A stretch of DNA of 64,000 nt from Thermococcaceae archaeon (GCA_030156945.1 JASGLT010000004.1:1-64000); one strand, 5' to 3'. Positions 47,863 to 60,490 are shown, counted from the stretch's first letter. Notes: generated by a model from the letters alone, not told the origin. Numbers and translations: made by a program.

Positions 47863-49152
47863 ATGATAAAGCCCCGCGATGAAATTGGAACTGCCACGAC
47901 TGATTCCGCTCAGAAGATAGTCCTCCTTGGGAGCGGAGAGCTTGGAAAGGAGATAGCGATCGAGGCCCAGCGTTTGGGAGTTGAGGTCATCGCCGTTGAC
48001 CGCTACGCCAACGCCTCAGCTATGCAGGTTGCCCACCGCTCCTACGTGGGGGATATGAGGAACGCGGACTTCCTCTTCTCGGTCATCGAGAGGGAGAAGC
48101 CGGATGCGATAATTCCAGAGATAGAGGCGATAAACCTCGACGCCCTCTTCGAACTTGAGAAGGACGGTTACTTCGTCGTCCCAAACGCCAAAGCAACGTG
48201 GATAGCGATGCACCGTGAGAGGACGAGGGAAACCCTGGCCAAGAAGGCCAAGGTTCCCACTTCCAGATACGCCTATGCCTCAACTCTCGACGAGCTCTAT
48301 GAGGCCTGTGAAAAGATAGGCTACCCCTGCCACACCAAGGCCATAATGAGCTCCTCGGGGAAGGGCTCCTACTTCGTCAAAGGCCCTGAGGACGTCCCGA
48401 AAGCCTGGGAGGAGGCCAAGAAGAAAGCCAGGGGAAGTGCCGAGAAGCTGATCGTTGAGGAGCACATAGACTTCGACGTGGAGATTACGGAGTTAGCTGT
48501 GAGGCACTACGACGAGAACGGAGAGATCGTCACGACTTTCCCGAAGCCAGTCGGCCACTACCAGATTGACGGGGATTATCACGCCAGCTGGCAACCGGCC
48601 GAGATAAGCGAAAAGGCCGAGAGGGAAGTCTACAGGATAGCGAAGCGCATAACCGATGTTTTGGGTGGACTCGGCCTCTTCGGCGTCGAGATGTTTGTGA
48701 AAGGAGATAAGGTATGGGCCAACGAGGTCTCTCCGAGGCCACACGACACAGGCATGGTGACCTTAGCATCTCACCCCACTGGATTTTCGGAGTTTGGGCT
48801 CCACCTTAGGGCAGTCCTCGGACTTCCGATACCGGGCGAGTGGGTGGATGAGTACAGGCTCTTCCCGCTCTTAACTCCAGCGGCCACTCACGTCATAAAG
48901 GCCAACGTTGCTGGTTACTCACCGCGCTTCAGGGGGCTGACAAAGGCTCTCAGCGTCCCGAACGCCACAGTGAGGCTCTTCGGCAAGCCCGAAGCCTACC
49001 CAGGAAGGAGGCTCGGCGTGGCAATAGCCTGGGACAAAGATGTGGGTGAGGCCAAGAGGAGGGCTGAGATGGTGGCCCACTCGATAGAGCTGAGGACGAG
49101 GTCAGCAGACTGGCACTCCCAGGACTACGAGAAGAGAAAGCATTTGCTCTGA
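47863..49152 (+). CDS. purT: Formate-dependent phosphoribosylglycinamide formyltransferase PurT
   Basis: A 429-residue ATP-grasp enzyme that formylates GAR with formate and ATP, replacing the folate-dependent PurN. VLLGSGELGKEIAIEAQRLGVEVIAVDRY at the start, then AIIPEIEAIN, GKGSYFVKG, FDVEITELAVRHYDENG and NEVSPRPHDTGMVTLAS. ATG 47863 follows GAGGTGG; a GTG three codons upstream overlaps the site. Confidence 0.95.
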   Translation: MIKPRDEIGTATTDSAQKIVLLGSGELGKEIAIEAQRLGVEVIAVDRYANASAMQVAHRSYVGDMRNADFLFSVIEREKPDAIIPEIEAINLDALFELEKDGYFVVPNAKATWIAMHRERTRETLAKKAKVPTSRYAYASTLDELYEACEKIGYPCHTKAIMSSSGKGSYFVKGPEDVPKAWEEAKKKARGSAEKLIVEEHIDFDVEITELAVRHYDENGEIVTTFPKPVGHYQIDGDYHASWQPAEISEKAEREVYRIAKRITDVLGGLGLFGVEMFVKGDKVWANEVSPRPHDTGMVTLASHPTGFSEFGLHLRAVLGLPIPGEWVDEYRLFPLLTPAATHVIKANVAGYSPRFRGLTKALSVPNATVRLFGKPEAYPGRRLGVAIAWDKDVGEAKRRAEMVAHSIELRTRSADWHSQDYEKRKHLL

Positions 49153-49427
49153 TTTGATTGGGTTGAATTTTCATTTTTGTTCTTAATGGACTGAAATGGG
49201 ATTGGGCTTAGATTTTGGTAGTGATCTTATGTGTGCCTCAAAATCCCAACATGTCAATGGATGTCCGAAAAATTTAAATTTCATTACCACCATTAACCCC
49301 CGTGAAAGTCTCATGTTAAAATAAGGATCTCAAATTGACCAAAGTTGAGCTAAAATTGACAACTCATGGAATCAGAGAGGATGAAATAACGGGGGCATCC
49401 CCCCACTTTTCAGGTTAATATTCCTAC
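49153..49427. other. AT-rich intergenic stretch between convergent genes
   Basis: About 275 bases, T-rich just after the purT stop (termination likely). It contains a small perfect hairpin GGGGG-CAT-CCCCC (49391-49403) followed by ACTTTT, close to the end of the convergent gene at 49428. No gene-like frame. Confidence 0.4.
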
Positions 49428-50186
49428 CTAAAATTCCTCAAAGATGATTCTGTGGTCTCTTACAGCGTATTCAAAGCTCAATATGTCCTCCAATTCAGGA
49501 GCCTTTACCACAATGAGGTTTCTGACAACCTTGTCTCCTTCTATTGAGCTCCCGGTCTTTAGGACGTAGTCTGCTTTTCTGTAGAGGAAGGGCAGTATCA
49601 CCCTGTCGACTCCAGAATAAACCCAGAGGTTCGTGCCCGACGGATACTTCCTGTAAACGTCAGCCGTGTGTCGCTGAGCATCGACGAGCTCGAGGTACCG
49701 GAGGGTTGGCTCCTCCCCGAATATCCATTTGTAGTCCGAGTTTGAGACCGTTATCCCCCACAGCTCCCTTCCCTCAAACATCCCCTTTTCAGCCCAGCGG
49801 CGCTTGTGTTCTCGGATTACTTCAATGTACCTATCGTTGAGCGTTTCAAGCGAAACAGGGGTTCTCAGGTACTGAACGTTCTCAAAATCCACCCTCTGAC
49901 CATAGATGCTCCCGAAGGTATCCACCAGGAAGAACCTATCCTCATCAAATGCGCGCCTGTAGTCTATACCCATCTTATCAAAGAGTTCAAAAAGAACGCT
50001 GATTGGCATTCCCAAGTTGAAGTAGCCAACGAGGTGACCGCCATCCAGCTTTTCCCGGAGGACCTCAAGCGCCATTAGCTTCCCAAGAGATCGGGGGTCC
50101 TCTTCATGGAGCAGTATGAGAGACTTTTCCCTCACGCCCCCCAGAGCCTTGTCTAAAGGTCTCAAACCCGTCTTCACAAGCTTCAT
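49428..50186 (-). CDS. KaiC/RecA-like protein with degenerate ATP site
   Basis: A 252-residue protein with the KaiC-type opening TGLRPLDKALGGVREKSLILL, but where a Walker A motif should follow it has HEEDPRSLGKLMALEV, so ATP binding is doubtful. RFFLVDTFGSIYG sits where Walker B normally lies. It overlaps the preceding gene by four bases (ATGA), and the two are similar in layout. They belong to the set of RecA-fold paralogs common in Thermococcales, like DUF257 at 11362. Function unknown; perhaps a sensor or regulator. Confidence 0.7.
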   Translation of the reverse strand: MKLVKTGLRPLDKALGGVREKSLILLHEEDPRSLGKLMALEVLREKLDGGHLVGYFNLGMPISVLFELFDKMGIDYRRAFDEDRFFLVDTFGSIYGQRVDFENVQYLRTPVSLETLNDRYIEVIREHKRRWAEKGMFEGRELWGITVSNSDYKWIFGEEPTLRYLELVDAQRHTADVYRKYPSGTNLWVYSGVDRVILPFLYRKADYVLKTGSSIEGDKVVRNLIVVKAPELEDILSFEYAVRDHRIIFEEF

Positions 50187-50830
50187 GGCAGTACCCCCTT
50201 TGTTAGAATCGCCTTTCTTTGATTTTCTTCCACAAACCCCTCTATCACAAAATCCGAACCCATATACAGGAATTCCTCAAGAGTTGGACATTCAGGCTGA
50301 AGATGCGTGGAGATTTTCAAAACCTGGAAGGGAACCTCTCTTCTAAGGCCCCAAACCAGCCGCTGAACCTTTACAGGGTTGCGGAAAATCCTGCACATCC
50401 CCGATTCGTTGTATCCAAGTACGTAAACCCTTTTCGGAACTTCCGGAAGCGAGTTCAAAACGTTTTTTATCGCCTCCCTATACTTTAGGACGAAGACGTT
50501 GTCATCTATGTAACCTGAAAGCGTTATTATGCCCTCCATCGGTGCGGTAGGAACCCTCTTCACCGAACCAAAGGCATCGAGTATGAACAAGGTCTTACCA
50601 AGGTAGCTCCCGTAGTCTATATCCATCCTTTTAAGGTCCCTCAGGGTGTTCTGTAGGGAGTCGTAAGCCACTATCCATACGTATTCCCCACTCTGTATGG
50701 GCTGTTTAAGTGCCTCGATTGCATCCAAATAGAGCATTGACTCGAGATCACGGTCTATAACCGAGATTACAGCGTTAAGACCGCCAGTTTTTTCAAGATG
50801 CTCCAGCAATCTGCTCACTAAGTTTTCCAT
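50183..50830 (-). CDS. RecA/KaiC-like (DUF257-like) protein
   Basis: A 215-residue protein: MENLVSRLLEHLEKTGGLNA, VWIVAYDSLQNTLRDLKRMDI, LGKTLFILDAFGSVKR. The segment LFILDAFGSV matches FFLVDTFGSI in the next gene, showing common origin. There is no Walker A motif. GGAGGAGGT precedes the ATG directly; GTTATTTATCC near 50861-50871 is a possible box A. First gene of a coupled pair, divergent from purD. Confidence 0.7.
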   Translation of the reverse strand: MENLVSRLLEHLEKTGGLNAVISVIDRDLESMLYLDAIEALKQPIQSGEYVWIVAYDSLQNTLRDLKRMDIDYGSYLGKTLFILDAFGSVKRVPTAPMEGIITLSGYIDDNVFVLKYREAIKNVLNSLPEVPKRVYVLGYNESGMCRIFRNPVKVQRLVWGLRREVPFQVLKISTHLQPECPTLEEFLYMGSDFVIEGFVEENQRKAILTKGVLP

Positions 50831-50898
50831 ACCTCCTCCCCTTCCTCAATTCGCTTGGGATGGATAAATAACTTTCGGAACTCCTCCCAATCAAGTTA

Positions 50899-50958
50899 TT
50901 GACATAAAAAAGTCAAGAAAACGCTTAAAAATACGAAATTTTTACATAAAAATGGTGA
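50899..50958 (+). promoter_or_regulatory. purD promoter with paired 18-bp pur boxes
   Basis: Upstream box TTGAC-ATAAAAAA-GTCAA (50899-50916), box A CTTAAAAA (50924-50931), downstream box TTTAC-ATAAAAAT-GGTGA (50941-50958), starts 42 bases apart. The downstream box ends in the purD ribosome binding site. Confidence 0.72.
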
Positions 50959-50963
50959 ACATC

Positions 50964-52259
50964 ATGCGCGTCCTGCTCGTTGGTGCAGGTGGGAGAGAAA
51001 ACGCTATCGCTGAAGTCCTTGCCAGAGATGCAGAGCTATACGTTGTGGCAGGCCACAAAAACCCCGGAATCGTGAGGCTCGCAAAGGACTACGCCCTCGC
51101 GAAGGAAACCGACGTCCCGAGAGTCCTCGACTTTGCCCTCAAGTGGGGCATAGATATGGCATTCATAGGCCCTGAGGCGCCCCTTGAGAAGGGCATCGTC
51201 AACGTTCTGGAAGAGAACGGAGTTCCAACGGTCGGCCCCACAAGGGAAGCGGCCATGCTGGAAACAAACAAGGCTTTCGCGAGGCAACTCATGGAGGAGC
51301 ATAAAATCCCTGGGAGGAAACTCTTCAGGGTCTTCGACGACGTTTCAGAAATGAAATCCTGGATCGACGACTTTGGAAGGCCCGTTGTCGTCAAGCCCCT
51401 TGGCCTCACAGGTGGAAAAGGGGTCAAAGTCGTCGGCTACCAGCTGAAGGACAACGAGGAGGCCAAAACCTACGCCGAGGAGCTGATAAAGAGGGACGGG
51501 AAGGTCCTCATAGAGGAGCGCACCGACGGCGTGGAGTTCACCTTCCAGGTCTTCACCGACGGAAAGAGAGTCGTTCCAATGCCCCTCGCACAGGACTACC
51601 CCCACGCTTACGATGGCGACGTTGGTCCGATAACAGGCGGCATGGGTTCATATTCCTGCGAGGACCATCTCCTACCCTTCATCCCCAAGGAAGATTACGA
51701 GAAAGCCCTTGAAACGCTCAAAGCGACCGTCGAGGCCATGAGGAAAAACGGAACCCCCTACAAGGGCATCCTCTACGGCCAGTTCATGCTCGCCAAGGAC
51801 GAGCCGAAGATAATAGAGTTCAACGCCCGCTTCGGCGATCCGGAGGCAATGAACGTCCTTCCGATTCTGAAGAGCTCTCTTGTGGAGATAGGCGAGGAAA
51901 TAGTGGACGGCAACCTGAAGGGGGCGGAGTTCGAGCGGAAGGCAACGGTTGTGAAGTACATCGCTCCAAAGGGCTATCCTACGAACCCGGTGAGAGGAGT
52001 AAAGCTTCACGTGGATGAGGCCAAAATTAGAGAGGAGGGCGCCAAGGTCTACTACGCTTCCCTCGACGAGAACTTCACGATGCTCGGCTCAAGGGCTTTG
52101 GCCGTTGTTGGAATCGCCGACTCGCTGGAAGAAGCCGAGAGAATAGCTTCTGCCGGAATAAAGCACGTGAGTGGGGAGATTTTCTACAGGAAGGATGTGG
52201 GGACGAGGGAGAGCATAGCCAGGAGGATAGAGCTTGTTAGGGCTATGAGGGGTGAATGA
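50964..52259 (+). CDS. purD: Phosphoribosylamine--glycine ligase PurD
   Basis: A 431-residue ATP-grasp enzyme (MRVLLVGAGGRENAIAEVLA, GPEAPLEKGIVNVLEENG, VVVKPLGLTGGKGVKVVGYQ, NARFGDPEAMNVLPIL). ATG 50964 is used: GGTGA (50954-50958) is five bases before it, whereas the in-frame ATG 50952 lies inside the pur box. The stop is directly followed by the purP-like gene. Confidence 0.94.
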   Translation: MRVLLVGAGGRENAIAEVLARDAELYVVAGHKNPGIVRLAKDYALAKETDVPRVLDFALKWGIDMAFIGPEAPLEKGIVNVLEENGVPTVGPTREAAMLETNKAFARQLMEEHKIPGRKLFRVFDDVSEMKSWIDDFGRPVVVKPLGLTGGKGVKVVGYQLKDNEEAKTYAEELIKRDGKVLIEERTDGVEFTFQVFTDGKRVVPMPLAQDYPHAYDGDVGPITGGMGSYSCEDHLLPFIPKEDYEKALETLKATVEAMRKNGTPYKGILYGQFMLAKDEPKIIEFNARFGDPEAMNVLPILKSSLVEIGEEIVDGNLKGAEFERKATVVKYIAPKGYPTNPVRGVKLHVDEAKIREEGAKVYYASLDENFTMLGSRALAVVGIADSLEEAERIASAGIKHVSGEIFYRKDVGTRESIARRIELVRAMRGE

Positions 52260-52260
52260 A

Positions 52261-53403
52261 ATGATTGAACGGGAGCAAATTCTTGAGGTTCTCGAAGGGT
52301 ATGAGAAGGATAAGATAAAGGTGGGCGTCATCGGAAGCCACTCGGCCCTTGACATAGCCGATGGGGCCAAGGCCGAAGGTTTTAAGACGGTCGTAGTTGC
52401 GCAGAAGGGGCGGCACAGGACTTATGCCGAGTACTTCAAGGAGAAGAAGACGAGGGACGGCCTGACTAAGGGTTTCATTGACGAAGTAATCGTTCTTGAG
52501 AAGTTCGGCCAGATAATCGACATCCAAGAAGAACTGAGGAAGAGGAACGTTATCTTCGTTCCGAACCGGTCCTTTGTTGTCTACACTGGCATTGATAGGG
52601 TTGAGAACGAGTTCCTTGTGCCCCTCTTTGGAAGCAGAAACCTTCTGAGGAGCGAAGAGAGGAGTGAAGAGAAGAGCTACTACTGGCTCCTTGAGAAGGC
52701 GGGTCTACCCTACCCAGAACCCGTTAAGCCGGAAGAAATCGACGAGGTAGGCCTCGTCATAGTCAAGCTCCCCCACGCAAAGAAGAGACTTGAAAGGGGC
52801 TTCTTCACGGCCGCTTCTTACAGGGAGTTCAGGGAGAAGGCAGAACGTTTAATCAAGCTCGGCGTCATCACAGAGGAAGACCTCGCCAAGGCAAGGATAG
52901 AGCGCTACATCATCGGCCCGGTCTTCAACTTCGACTTCTTCTACTCGCCGCTCGACGAGGAGATAGAGCTCCTCGGGATAGACTGGCGCTTCGAGACGAG
53001 CCTCGACGGCCACGTTAGGCTTCCAGCGAGCCAGCAGCTCACACTTCCCGAACACCAATTCGAGCCAGAATATACTGTCTGCGGCCACGCTTCCTCAACG
53101 CTTCGCGAGTCCCTTCTGGAGAAGGTATTCGACATGGCCGAGAAGTACGTCAAAGCCACTCAAGAGTACTATCCTCCAGGTATAATCGGGCCGTTCACAC
53201 TCCAGACCGCTGTGGACAAAGACCTGAACTTCTACATCTACGACGTTGCCCCGAGGACCGGAGGCGGAACGAACATCCACATGGCTATGGGACACCCCTA
53301 CGGCAACGCCCTCTGGAGGAAGGAAATGAGCACGGGAAGAAGGGTTGCGCTCGAAATCAAGAGGGCAATTGAGCTGGACGAGCTCGAAAAGGTCGTTACC
53401 TGA
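52261..53403 (+). CDS. PurP paralog (FAICAR synthetase-like ATP-grasp protein)
   Basis: A 380-residue protein similar throughout to PurP at 58467: IGSHSALDIADGAKAEGFKTVVVAQKG, VYTGIDRVENEFLVPLFGSRNLLR, FNFDFFYSPLDEEIELLGIDWRFETS, DVAPRTGGGTNIHMAMGHPYG. PurP uses formate and ATP to turn AICAR into FAICAR. Thermococcales are known to carry a second, diverged PurP whose role is less clear. GGGGTGA precedes ATG 52261, one base after the purD stop, so it is in the purD transcript. Confidence 0.82.
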   Translation: MIEREQILEVLEGYEKDKIKVGVIGSHSALDIADGAKAEGFKTVVVAQKGRHRTYAEYFKEKKTRDGLTKGFIDEVIVLEKFGQIIDIQEELRKRNVIFVPNRSFVVYTGIDRVENEFLVPLFGSRNLLRSEERSEEKSYYWLLEKAGLPYPEPVKPEEIDEVGLVIVKLPHAKKRLERGFFTAASYREFREKAERLIKLGVITEEDLAKARIERYIIGPVFNFDFFYSPLDEEIELLGIDWRFETSLDGHVRLPASQQLTLPEHQFEPEYTVCGHASSTLRESLLEKVFDMAEKYVKATQEYYPPGIIGPFTLQTAVDKDLNFYIYDVAPRTGGGTNIHMAMGHPYGNALWRKEMSTGRRVALEIKRAIELDELEKVVT

Positions 53404-53430
53404 TTCTTTTAACTTCTTTGGGTGAAACCC

Positions 53431-53943
53431 ATGCAGATAGCGGTTGCAGGCTCAGGAGACGATGTGTTGATTCCGAAGGCAGAGAAGAAAGCCAGAGCCT
53501 TCGCAAGGGCCCTTCCGCGGGAAGCGGTTCTGCTGACGGGAGGAAAGGGCGGAATAATGAGAGTGGTTTCAGAGGAATTCAGGAGAAGGGGCGGAACCGT
53601 CGTTGGGATTCTGCCCTACAGGGAGGATGGGAACGAGTTCAACTCCGTAAGGATCAAAACCGGCCTCAATCCTGTCGGGCGAAGCGTTGTATTAGTGGGC
53701 TCGGCCGACGTCCTCGTCGTCCTCGGGGGCGGTGCAGGGACGATGATCGAAGCTCTGATGGCCTACAACCTTGGAATTCCAGTGGTCTTGCTCACCGGTA
53801 CCGGCTATCCAAGCGATGGACTCTCTGAGCTCCTGGTAAACGGCTACTTCGACCACAGAAAGAGGGCAAAAGTTCTCGTTACCGAAGACCCGGAGGAAGC
53901 AGCCGGCCTGGCAGCTGAACTCAGCTCCAAGCACTCCGGATGA
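53431..53943 (+). CDS. TIGR00725/LOG-like Rossmann protein
   Basis: A 170-residue protein of the SLOG superfamily: MQIAVAGSGDDVLIPKAEKK, LTGGKGGIMRVVSEEFRRRGGTVVGILP, and the catalytic-type GGGAGTMIEALMAYNLGIPVV (GGxGTxxE). Relatives are nucleotide-5'-monophosphate phosphoribohydrolases or DprA-like nucleotide sensors. Its place after purD and purP-like suggests nucleotide salvage or sensing. ATG 53431 follows GGGTGAAACCC. Confidence 0.78.
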   Translation: MQIAVAGSGDDVLIPKAEKKARAFARALPREAVLLTGGKGGIMRVVSEEFRRRGGTVVGILPYREDGNEFNSVRIKTGLNPVGRSVVLVGSADVLVVLGGGAGTMIEALMAYNLGIPVVLLTGTGYPSDGLSELLVNGYFDHRKRAKVLVTEDPEEAAGLAAELSSKHSG

Positions 53944-54061
53944 TGTTTCCTTTTATTCCTCAAATTTCCGGATTTAATTCGTGGAGTGCTTTCGAACGCC
54001 GCATCTCCTTCGAGGAACGTTTTTAAGACCTAAGCCGGGCACTTCTCCCGGAGGGATTCGA

Positions 54062-55261
54062 ATGGACAAGAGGTGGAGGACTGTCATCCTGGATATGTTG
54101 CTCGTGGCCGCTGGGTTCGGCACGATGCACATGCTCGAAAAGTTCAAAGATGCTGTCCTGCTCCACTACGGGATAGCCGAGAGCGCTCTGAGGTACCAGC
54201 AGACGGCCTACGTCGTCGGCCTGTTCGTGGCTTTTCTCCTCGGTGGAACCGGACTCTTCAAGGGTTCCTTCAAGAGGAGCGTCGCTTTGATAGTCAGCTT
54301 CGCCGCAGTACCACAGTTTATAATCCCCTTCGTGGGCAACTGGTGGATAGTGGTTGTCCTGCGCTTCTTCCAGGGCTTCATAGTCGCGTTGATAGCGGTC
54401 TTCAGCACCCAGATAGCGAGGCTCTTTCTCGCTGAGAGACCCTTTGCCAAGGGCGTAGTTCTCTCTGGAATTTTCTGGGGCGGAATCTACGGCATAGGGC
54501 TCGCGAGATGGGCCGGTGGAAAGAACGCCGCGTGGGGAGACGTTCAGAAGGTCTTCCTCCTCTCGGCCGTTGTTATGTACGCCATGCTCGCCCTCTGGTG
54601 GCTCCTCGTGGAGGACTTTGAGATACCGAAGGAGAAGCACAGATCCAAAGGAACAAACGTCTGGAAGATGCCCTTCACCTGGGTCTTTGGGCTCACCTTC
54701 TTCCCCGCCCTCTGGATAATCTTCACCCTCGGCTCGTTCACCCTCCACCACGCTGAATTCACCGAGAGCCAGACGGCCAACCTCGTCATGGCCCTCGAAA
54801 TCTCGATGGGCCTCTGGTCGATCATAATGGGCTATTTGGGCTACCGCTTCTCAGTTAAGAACACATCCAACCGGGGCCTCTTCAAGGCCATCGTAAGCGT
54901 CATGACTATCTCCTATGCAGTAACCCTCCTCGGCCTCGTGGCCGTGTGGAAGGCAACCGGGGCAAGCGACTATACCATGGCCCTCATAGGCTTCGCGATA
55001 GCGGGAATAGTTCAGGGAACCGGCCCAGCATTCTGGACGACTGCACCGGCGGCATATCCAAAGGAAATCTATCCTGAGGCCAGCTTCGCCCTTGGGCTCA
55101 TTTCCAACAGCGCCAACATCTTCGCACCCAACGTGATGCTCATCCTGGTCAGTGGGCTCAACACTGGGATGCTAATATACATGGCCATGCCCCTGCTCGG
55201 AATACTCCTCCTCCTGGCCTCCTCCAGGATGAGGCTCCCGGTTGAGGAGTTCGGGGCTTGA
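54062..55261 (+). CDS. Major facilitator superfamily transporter
   Basis: A 399-residue integral membrane protein with about 12 segments (TVILDMLLVAAGFGTMHML, VVGLFVAFLLGGTGLF, ALIVSFAAVPQFIIPFVG and so on) and the typical RFFQGFIVALIAVFSTQIARL in the N-terminal half. Substrate unknown. It stands between purine genes but has its own box A (GTTTTTAAG near 54018-54027) and no pur box. ATG 54062 follows GGAGGGATTCGA; the frame is open 27 codons further upstream, through that promoter. Confidence 0.82.
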   Translation: MDKRWRTVILDMLLVAAGFGTMHMLEKFKDAVLLHYGIAESALRYQQTAYVVGLFVAFLLGGTGLFKGSFKRSVALIVSFAAVPQFIIPFVGNWWIVVVLRFFQGFIVALIAVFSTQIARLFLAERPFAKGVVLSGIFWGGIYGIGLARWAGGKNAAWGDVQKVFLLSAVVMYAMLALWWLLVEDFEIPKEKHRSKGTNVWKMPFTWVFGLTFFPALWIIFTLGSFTLHHAEFTESQTANLVMALEISMGLWSIIMGYLGYRFSVKNTSNRGLFKAIVSVMTISYAVTLLGLVAVWKATGASDYTMALIGFAIAGIVQGTGPAFWTTAPAAYPKEIYPEASFALGLISNSANIFAPNVMLILVSGLNTGMLIYMAMPLLGILLLLASSRMRLPVEEFGA

Positions 55262-55338
55262 ATGCCCCTTTCCTTTTCTGCAACTCCCTTGTTTGTAGTT
55301 TGTTCTTGGTTTCTCGGGTTTGAGAGTTCCCTTCTTGA

Positions 55339-55398
55339 TTTACATTTTTATGTTAAAATAAACCTTAAAAACTCCAGATTTTTACATTTTTCTGACAA
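55339..55398 (+). promoter_or_regulatory. purS operon promoter with paired 18-bp pur boxes
   Basis: Upstream box TTTAC-ATTTTTAT-GTTAA (55339-55356), box A CTTAAAAA (55364-55371), downstream box TTTAC-ATTTTTCT-GACAA (55381-55398), starts 42 bases apart. This would control purS, purQ, purL and purP together. Confidence 0.72.
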
Positions 55399-55408
55399 GG
55401 TGGTGGGC

Positions 55409-55651
55409 ATGAAGTGGAAGGTCAATGTCATCGTCCGGCTTAAGGAGGGCCTCAACGACCCGGAGGGAAGGGTCATCCAGAACGCTCTGAGGAACCTCGG
55501 GTTCAATGTGGAGAACCTGCGCGTTCCCAAGTACTTCGAGTTCGAGCTTGAGAGCGAAAATCCCGAAAGAGAAGCTGAGGAGATGTGCAGGAAGCTCCTC
55601 GCCAATCCTCTTATCCATGAGTGGGAGTACAGCATAGAGCCGGTGAGCTGA
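55409..55651 (+). CDS. purS: Phosphoribosylformylglycinamidine synthase subunit PurS
   Basis: An 80-residue subunit ([35 protein letters not shown]) that bridges PurQ and PurL in the FGAM synthase complex. ATG 55409 follows AGGTGGTGGGC. It is the first gene of purS-purQ-purL-purP, and its stop is one base before the purQ ATG. Confidence 0.93.
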   Translation: MKWKVNVIVRLKEGLNDPEGRVIQNALRNLGFNVENLRVPKYFEFELESENPEREAEEMCRKLLANPLIHEWEYSIEPVS

Positions 55652-55652
55652 G

Positions 55653-56324
55653 ATGGTGAAGTTCGCTGTAGTTGTATTCCCTGGAACGAACTGCGACTTC
55701 GAGACAGAGAGGGCAATAAGAAAGGCTGGAGGGGAAGCTGAACGAGTCTGGTACAAGACCTCGCTGAAGGACTTCGACGGCGTCGTCCTTCCCGGGGGCT
55801 TCAGCTACGCCGACTACCTCAGGGCGGGGGCGATAGCGGCGAGGCAGGAGATAATGGAGGAAGTTAAGGAGTTCGCCCGCGAAGGAAGACCTGTCCTCGG
55901 AATATGCAACGGCTTCCAGGTTCTCACGGAGTCAGAGCTTCTTCCCGGAGCACTGAGGCCGAACAGGGTTCCGAGGTTCATCTGCAGGTGGGTTCACCTC
56001 AGGGTTGTTGATACTGAAACGCCCTTCACCCAGTTCTACGAACCCGGGGAGGTCATCAGGATGCCGATAGCACACGCGGAGGGCAACTACTACACTGACG
56101 ACCCCTCGAAGGTTAGAGTGGTTTTCCAGTACAGCGACGAGAAAGGCAACATCACGGAGGAAGCGAACCCCAACGGCTCCATCATGAACATAGCGGCGGT
56201 AGCTAACGAGAGGGGCAACGTTTTGGGAACCATGCCGCACCCGGAGAGGGCAAGCGACCGCTTTTTGGGCAGTGAGGACGGGCTGAGACTGTTCAGGAGC
56301 ATGGTGGAGTGGGCAAGGAGGTGA
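55653..56324 (+). CDS. purQ: Phosphoribosylformylglycinamidine synthase subunit PurQ
   Basis: A 223-residue glutaminase subunit: [37 protein letters not shown], nucleophile cysteine in [17 protein letters not shown], and MPHPERASD. It supplies ammonia to PurL. GGTGAGCTGAG, in the end of purS, precedes the ATG. Confidence 0.94.
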   Translation: MVKFAVVVFPGTNCDFETERAIRKAGGEAERVWYKTSLKDFDGVVLPGGFSYADYLRAGAIAARQEIMEEVKEFAREGRPVLGICNGFQVLTESELLPGALRPNRVPRFICRWVHLRVVDTETPFTQFYEPGEVIRMPIAHAEGNYYTDDPSKVRVVFQYSDEKGNITEEANPNGSIMNIAAVANERGNVLGTMPHPERASDRFLGSEDGLRLFRSMVEWARR

Positions 56325-56328
56325 AATC

Positions 56329-59484
<3,156 letters not shown>

Positions 59485-59524
59485 AAAGGGTCGAATTAGG
59501 CGTAAAGGCGTTTAGGTGATGAAA

Positions 59525-60448
59525 ATGTGGGAGAGCTTCATCGAGGAGAAGGTTAGGGAGATAAGGGAGACAGTTGGAGATGGAAAGGCCATCATTGCGC
59601 TCTCGGGCGGTGTTGACAGCTCAACGGCAGCGATTCTGGCGCACAGGGCTATAGGCGACAGACTGCATGCTGTCTTCGTGAACACGGGCTTCATGCGCAA
59701 GAACGAACCCGAGTTCGTGGTCAAAACCTTCCGCGACGAGTTTGGACTGAACCTCCACTATGTGGATGCCAGCGAGCGCTTCTTCATGGAGCTCAAGGGC
59801 GTTACCGACCCAGAGGAGAAGAGAAAGATAATCGGCAGAGTCTTCATCGAGGTCTTTGAAGAGATAGCGAAGGAGATAAACGCCGACTTCCTGATTCAAG
59901 GCACGATAGCCCCGGACTGGATAGAGAGCCAGGGCAAGATAAAGAGCCACCACAACGTTGGCGGGCTTCCAGAGAGGCTCAACCTCAAGCTGATTGAACC
60001 TTTGAGAGACCTCTACAAGGACGAGGTTAGGGAGCTGGCGAAGGAGCTAGGGCTTCCAGAGAAGATATACAACCGCATGCCCTTCCCTGGGCCAGGCCTA
60101 GCGGTCAGAGTTCTCGGAGAGGTCACGCCTGAGAAGGTCGCCATCGTCAGGGAAGCAAACGCGATAGTCGAGGAGGAGATCGAGAAGGCCGGACTCAAGC
60201 CCTGGCAGGCCTTCGCAGTTCTGCTGGGCGTTAAAACCGTGGGAGTTCAGGGCGACATAAGGGCCTACAAGGAGACGGTAGCGGTTCGCGTTGTTGAGAG
60301 CCTTGACGGGATGACCGCCAACGCGATGAACGTCCCGTGGGAAGTTCTCCAGAGGATAGCATTCAGGATAACGAGCGAGATTCCCGAGGTCGGGAGGGTG
60401 CTCTACGACATCACCAACAAGCCTCCGGCGACGATAGAGTTCGAGTGA
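59525..60448 (+). CDS. guaAB: GMP synthase ATP pyrophosphatase subunit (GuaA subunit B)
   Basis: A 307-residue subunit that amidates XMP to GMP, using ammonia from the separate glutaminase subunit. PP-loop [64 protein letters not shown], and the C-terminal dimer part ending [13 protein letters not shown] 59525 follows AGGTGATGAAA. The glutaminase gene lies 703 bases downstream, after a vapBC pair. Confidence 0.95.
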   Translation: MWESFIEEKVREIRETVGDGKAIIALSGGVDSSTAAILAHRAIGDRLHAVFVNTGFMRKNEPEFVVKTFRDEFGLNLHYVDASERFFMELKGVTDPEEKRKIIGRVFIEVFEEIAKEINADFLIQGTIAPDWIESQGKIKSHHNVGGLPERLNLKLIEPLRDLYKDEVRELAKELGLPEKIYNRMPFPGPGLAVRVLGEVTPEKVAIVREANAIVEEEIEKAGLKPWQAFAVLLGVKTVGVQGDIRAYKETVAVRVVESLDGMTANAMNVPWEVLQRIAFRITSEIPEVGRVLYDITNKPPATIEFE

Positions 60449-60490
60449 AAGCCTTATCTACTTTGACGACGAAGTTAGAGCGGTGGGAGA

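Noticed and set aside
49391-49404. GGGGG-CAT-CCCCC hairpin as a bacterial-type terminator of purT
   Set aside because: It is about 240 bases after the purT stop and archaeal termination relies on T runs; kept only as a note in the intergenic entry.
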